Shown here: positions 62,021-64,000 of the stretch, piece after piece | Numbering within the stretch: the stretch's first letter is position 1 | How the letters are laid out: the number at the start of each line of letters is the position of its first letter | Assembly: GCA_963743425.1 (NCBI GenBank) | Contig: CAVUPU010000003.1 | Coordinates: forward strand, 310,001 to 374,000 | Source of the DNA: JAJVID01 sp963743425 | GTDB taxonomy: Bacteria > Acidobacteriota > Blastocatellia > RBC074 | Direction of reading: 5' to 3' | DNA: 64,000 nt | Translations under genes and position numbers: made by a program | The notes under the pieces: generated by a model | What the model saw: the letters and a program-made list of their open reading frames with translations, nothing else | What the model was told of the DNA's origin: nothing | The model's database searches: none

Positions 62021-63421
62021 TCAGAGTGCGCGCAGAAAGGCGACCAGATCGGCCTTCTCCTGCTTGCTCAGCTTCAGTTCCTGAATCAGATTGAAGAACT
62101 CCACCACATCTTCGAGCGTCGGCAGCCTGCCGTCATGCAGGTAAGGCGGCGACTCTTTGATGCCGCGCAGCGGAAAGGTCTTGATCAGCCCCTGCGCCGT
62201 GGCCACCATTCCGTTGATCCACTGCGGTTTGTAGAATCGCTCCACCTTCAGGTTATGCATCAGGTTGTCGGTGTAGTAAGGCGGAATGTGGCAGACCGCG
62301 CAGTTCGCCTTGCCGAAGAAGAGCGCCTCGCCGCGCAGCTCCGACTGGCTGGCCCTCGACGGGTCGAGACGACCATAGAGGTTGAGTTTCGGCGCGGGCG
62401 GAAAGTCGAACAGTTCCTGCATCTCTGACATGAAGTGTACCTGGCTGCCGCGCTCCAGCGGATTGACGCCTTTCTTGGTAGCGATGACCGGATCGCCGTC
62501 GAAGTAGGCGGCGCGCTGCTCGAACTCGGTGAAGTCTTCGACCGATCGTAGAGCGCGCTGCGAACCGAAGAGGCGCTGGATATTGACTCCGCGCAGGCTG
62601 GGCGTATCTATCCGTCGCCGGTGAGCCTGCGGGCGGATGTCGCCGACCAGATGCGTTCCGCCATTGGTGTGGCCATTGACGTGACAATCGAGGCAGGTCA
62701 CGCCTCGGCTCGGTTTTTCAGTCCGGCGATCCTCTGTGATGTTGAATTGCTGTTGAGGAAACTGGGTCAGCAGCAGGCGGAGCCCTTCGAGCTGTTTCGG
62801 GTTGAGAACGCCGTTGAACATCTCATTGAGGTTATCAAGCGTGATCACCTTGCCTTGCGAGACATCTCCCAGATCGGGCCGCGTGGTCAGGAAAATGGCC
62901 GGCGGGAACTCCGGCAGGAAATGGTCGGGCAGATCGAAATCCAGATCGAACCGTTCCAGCCGATTGCCTTCGCCCATTTTGACCAGCTCGTCGATCATCA
63001 TCTTCGGGAAGAGCATTCCGCCTTCGGGATGATTCGGATGCGGCAGCGGCAGAAAGCCCTTTGGGAATAGCCCCCTCTCCCTGATCTCATCCGGCGACAT
63101 GCCGCCCAACGTCTCCCAGTTGAGGCCGCTGGCGAGTCTGGCCGCCGGCCCGACAGGGATGGGTTTGCCCCGCGCCATCTTGACCTCATCCGAGACTCGT
63201 ATGGAGAGATCATATCGTTCGTTAAGCAGCGCCATTTGACGCTGCATGATCGCCGCCTTGGCCGCCTTCATGCGCGCCATAGTCGTCGCAAATGGCTCCT
63301 TGATGTCTACTGGAAGATAGCTGCTGTCTTTCTGCTGAGACGGATTCTGAGCAGATACGGAAAAAAGAAAGGCCGCCGCCAGACAGCCCAACAGAATGAG
63401 TTTGATTCTTCGACTGAGCAT
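62021..63421 (-). CDS. Exported di-heme cytochrome c (peroxidase-like)
   Basis: 466 residues with a signal peptide (RIKLILLGCLAAAFLFSVSA). Two heme c motifs: CLDCH at about 243-247 and CAVCH at about 374-378. The segment TDNLMHNLKVERF and TFPLRGIKESPPYLHDGRLP with EFFNLIQELKLSKQEKADLV matches the C-terminal half of MauG/CcpA-type di-heme proteins. The N-terminal 200 residues are specific to this branch. It probably transfers electrons in the periplasm; peroxidase activity is not proven. Confidence 0.85.
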   Translation of the reverse strand: MLSRRIKLILLGCLAAAFLFSVSAQNPSQQKDSSYLPVDIKEPFATTMARMKAAKAAIMQRQMALLNERYDLSIRVSDEVKMARGKPIPVGPAARLASGLNWETLGGMSPDEIRERGLFPKGFLPLPHPNHPEGGMLFPKMMIDELVKMGEGNRLERFDLDFDLPDHFLPEFPPAIFLTTRPDLGDVSQGKVITLDNLNEMFNGVLNPKQLEGLRLLLTQFPQQQFNITEDRRTEKPSRGVTCLDCHVNGHTNGGTHLVGDIRPQAHRRRIDTPSLRGVNIQRLFGSQRALRSVEDFTEFEQRAAYFDGDPVIATKKGVNPLERGSQVHFMSEMQELFDFPPAPKLNLYGRLDPSRASQSELRGEALFFGKANCAVCHIPPYYTDNLMHNLKVERFYKPQWINGMVATAQGLIKTFPLRGIKESPPYLHDGRLPTLEDVVEFFNLIQELKLSKQEKADLVAFLRAL

Positions 63422-63860
63422 GTTTTTGCCTCCGTGACTACGGATCGAGTTGTTCCAATCCTTGCTCGACGCTGTCCGAGCATTAGGGGAGGTGTTGGGA
63501 AGGTAGGGAGGAAGGGAAGTAGGGAATGACGTGGGATTCGGCGCATTATACGTCAGGCCAGGCGGCCTGGCTCAACTAATTTCGTGGGATTTCAAGAAGG
63601 GATCGCCTCGAAGACTCGGCGATGCGAAATTCCCCTGTCGGCTTATAGCCGACAGGGGAATTTCGCGTAACTTATGAAAAATTCCACGGCTATTGACTAA
63701 TCGCGGGCTAAGGGTTAGAAACCCGATGCGTCCGTATCGAATCCTGTAATTGTCGCATAAAACTGATTTATCACCGGTATGCAACGATTACCCCGTAACC
63801 CTTCTACAAATGCGTACGCGACACGCCCGCGTTGCGCGCAACCAGTGAAAGGAGTTCGTT
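63422..63860. other. Intergenic region with one perfect palindrome
   Basis: No gene is supported. The palindrome is at 63625-63665. The next gene has AAAGGAG at 63848-63854. Confidence 0.4.
63625..63665. repeat. Perfect palindrome CGAAATTCCCCTGTCGGC
   Basis: CGAAATTCCCCTGTCGGC, loop TTATA, then the exact complement. 18-bp arms. It lies between the cytochrome promoter side and the last gene. No T-tract. Confidence 0.85.
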
Positions 63861-64000
63861 ATGCGTCTCGGTATACGTCTGCTCCTTATCGGAGCGTTCA
63901 CTCTACTTGTGAGTTCACCCAACTTGATCAATAAAGGCTTGGCGGATGGTGGGCCTAACCATCGAGTCCGCAACCTCAACTTCGGCGTCTCCGGCGGCAA
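63861..64000 (+). CDS. Secreted protein, 3' truncated by the window edge
   Basis: The ATG at 63861 has AAAGGAG seven bases upstream. The 46 visible residues open with a signal peptide (MRLGIRLLLIGAFTLLVSS) and continue ADGGPNHRVRNLNFGVSGG. I cannot name the family from this. It runs out of the window. Confidence 0.65.
   Translation, partial: MRLGIRLLLIGAFTLLVSSPNLINKGLADGGPNHRVRNLNFGVSGG

Overview
The window looks like a chromosomal stretch from a high-GC Gram-negative bacterium, most plausibly an Acidobacteriota (Blastocatellia-like) or a relative. The reasons are a TonB receptor with a carboxypeptidase-regulatory N-terminal domain, a 3-keto-disaccharide hydrolase (DUF1080) beside a Gfo/Idh/MocA oxidoreductase, many S9/amidohydrolase-type secreted enzymes, an exosortase, a bacterial microcompartment protein and a very heavy load of intergenic palindromes. 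The taxonomic call is inference; there is no rRNA gene in the window.

Layout. 1-4 kb: sugar oxidoreductase and DUF1080 protein, a VapBC-like pair, a HEAT-repeat protein. 4-8 kb: a small zinc ribbon, a KhtT/KhtU-like K+/H+ antiporter pair, a membrane protein and an acetyltransferase. 8.5-10.8 kb: a minimal microcompartment locus (one BMC-H shell protein plus a CoA-acylating aldehyde dehydrogenase with an unusual C-terminal extension). 11.6-23.2 kb: a tightly overlapping type III-D CRISPR effector operon: Card1-like CARF nuclease, HD-less Cas10 with intact GGDD, stand-alone Cas7, Csx10 with a helical tail, a double Cas7 fusion, Csx19, a TIGR03986-type RAMP, a frameshifted Csx15 and a Cas_NE0113-type CARF protein. 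No array and no cas1, cas2 or cas6 is visible. 23.4-27.6 kb: a GNxNA-repeat protein, a zinc-ribbon/GspG protein and a PA2779 - C39 peptidase - TPR/Omp85 cluster, the last gene with frameshifts. 28-35.7 kb: a giant RHS polymorphic toxin, frameshifted once, followed by a candidate immunity gene. 36-41.7 kb: a cobalamin riboswitch, a TonB receptor and cobU, cobT, cobS. 42-46 kb: a VIT/VWA protein paired with an exosortase, a nitroreductase and a stand-alone rpsD. 46-54.6 kb: a Tat-exported protein, an AraC regulator, an amidohydrolase, an S9 peptidase and a PIG-L deacetylase. 54.6-55.8 kb: REP arrays and a REP-associated tyrosine transposase that carries REP units inside its own reading frame. 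55.8-64 kb: short-chain dehydrogenase, TonB-C/TPR protein, CoA transferase, alcohol dehydrogenase, a TIR/beta-helix protein, an amidohydrolase relic split by a 404-bp palindromic element, a di-heme cytochrome and the start of a secreted protein.

How the parts work together. The III-D operon is predicted to form a Cas10-Cas7-Cas5 RNA-targeting complex whose cyclase domain makes cyclic oligoadenylate for the two CARF proteins. The cob genes and the riboswitch form one salvage and uptake unit. The palindromes fall into several families, and the RAYT is the likely mobiliser of at least the GTAGGGGCGGG family. Several genes (csx15, the RHS gene, the Omp85-like gene) carry single-base shifts. These could be real decay or assembly errors, and raw reads would decide.
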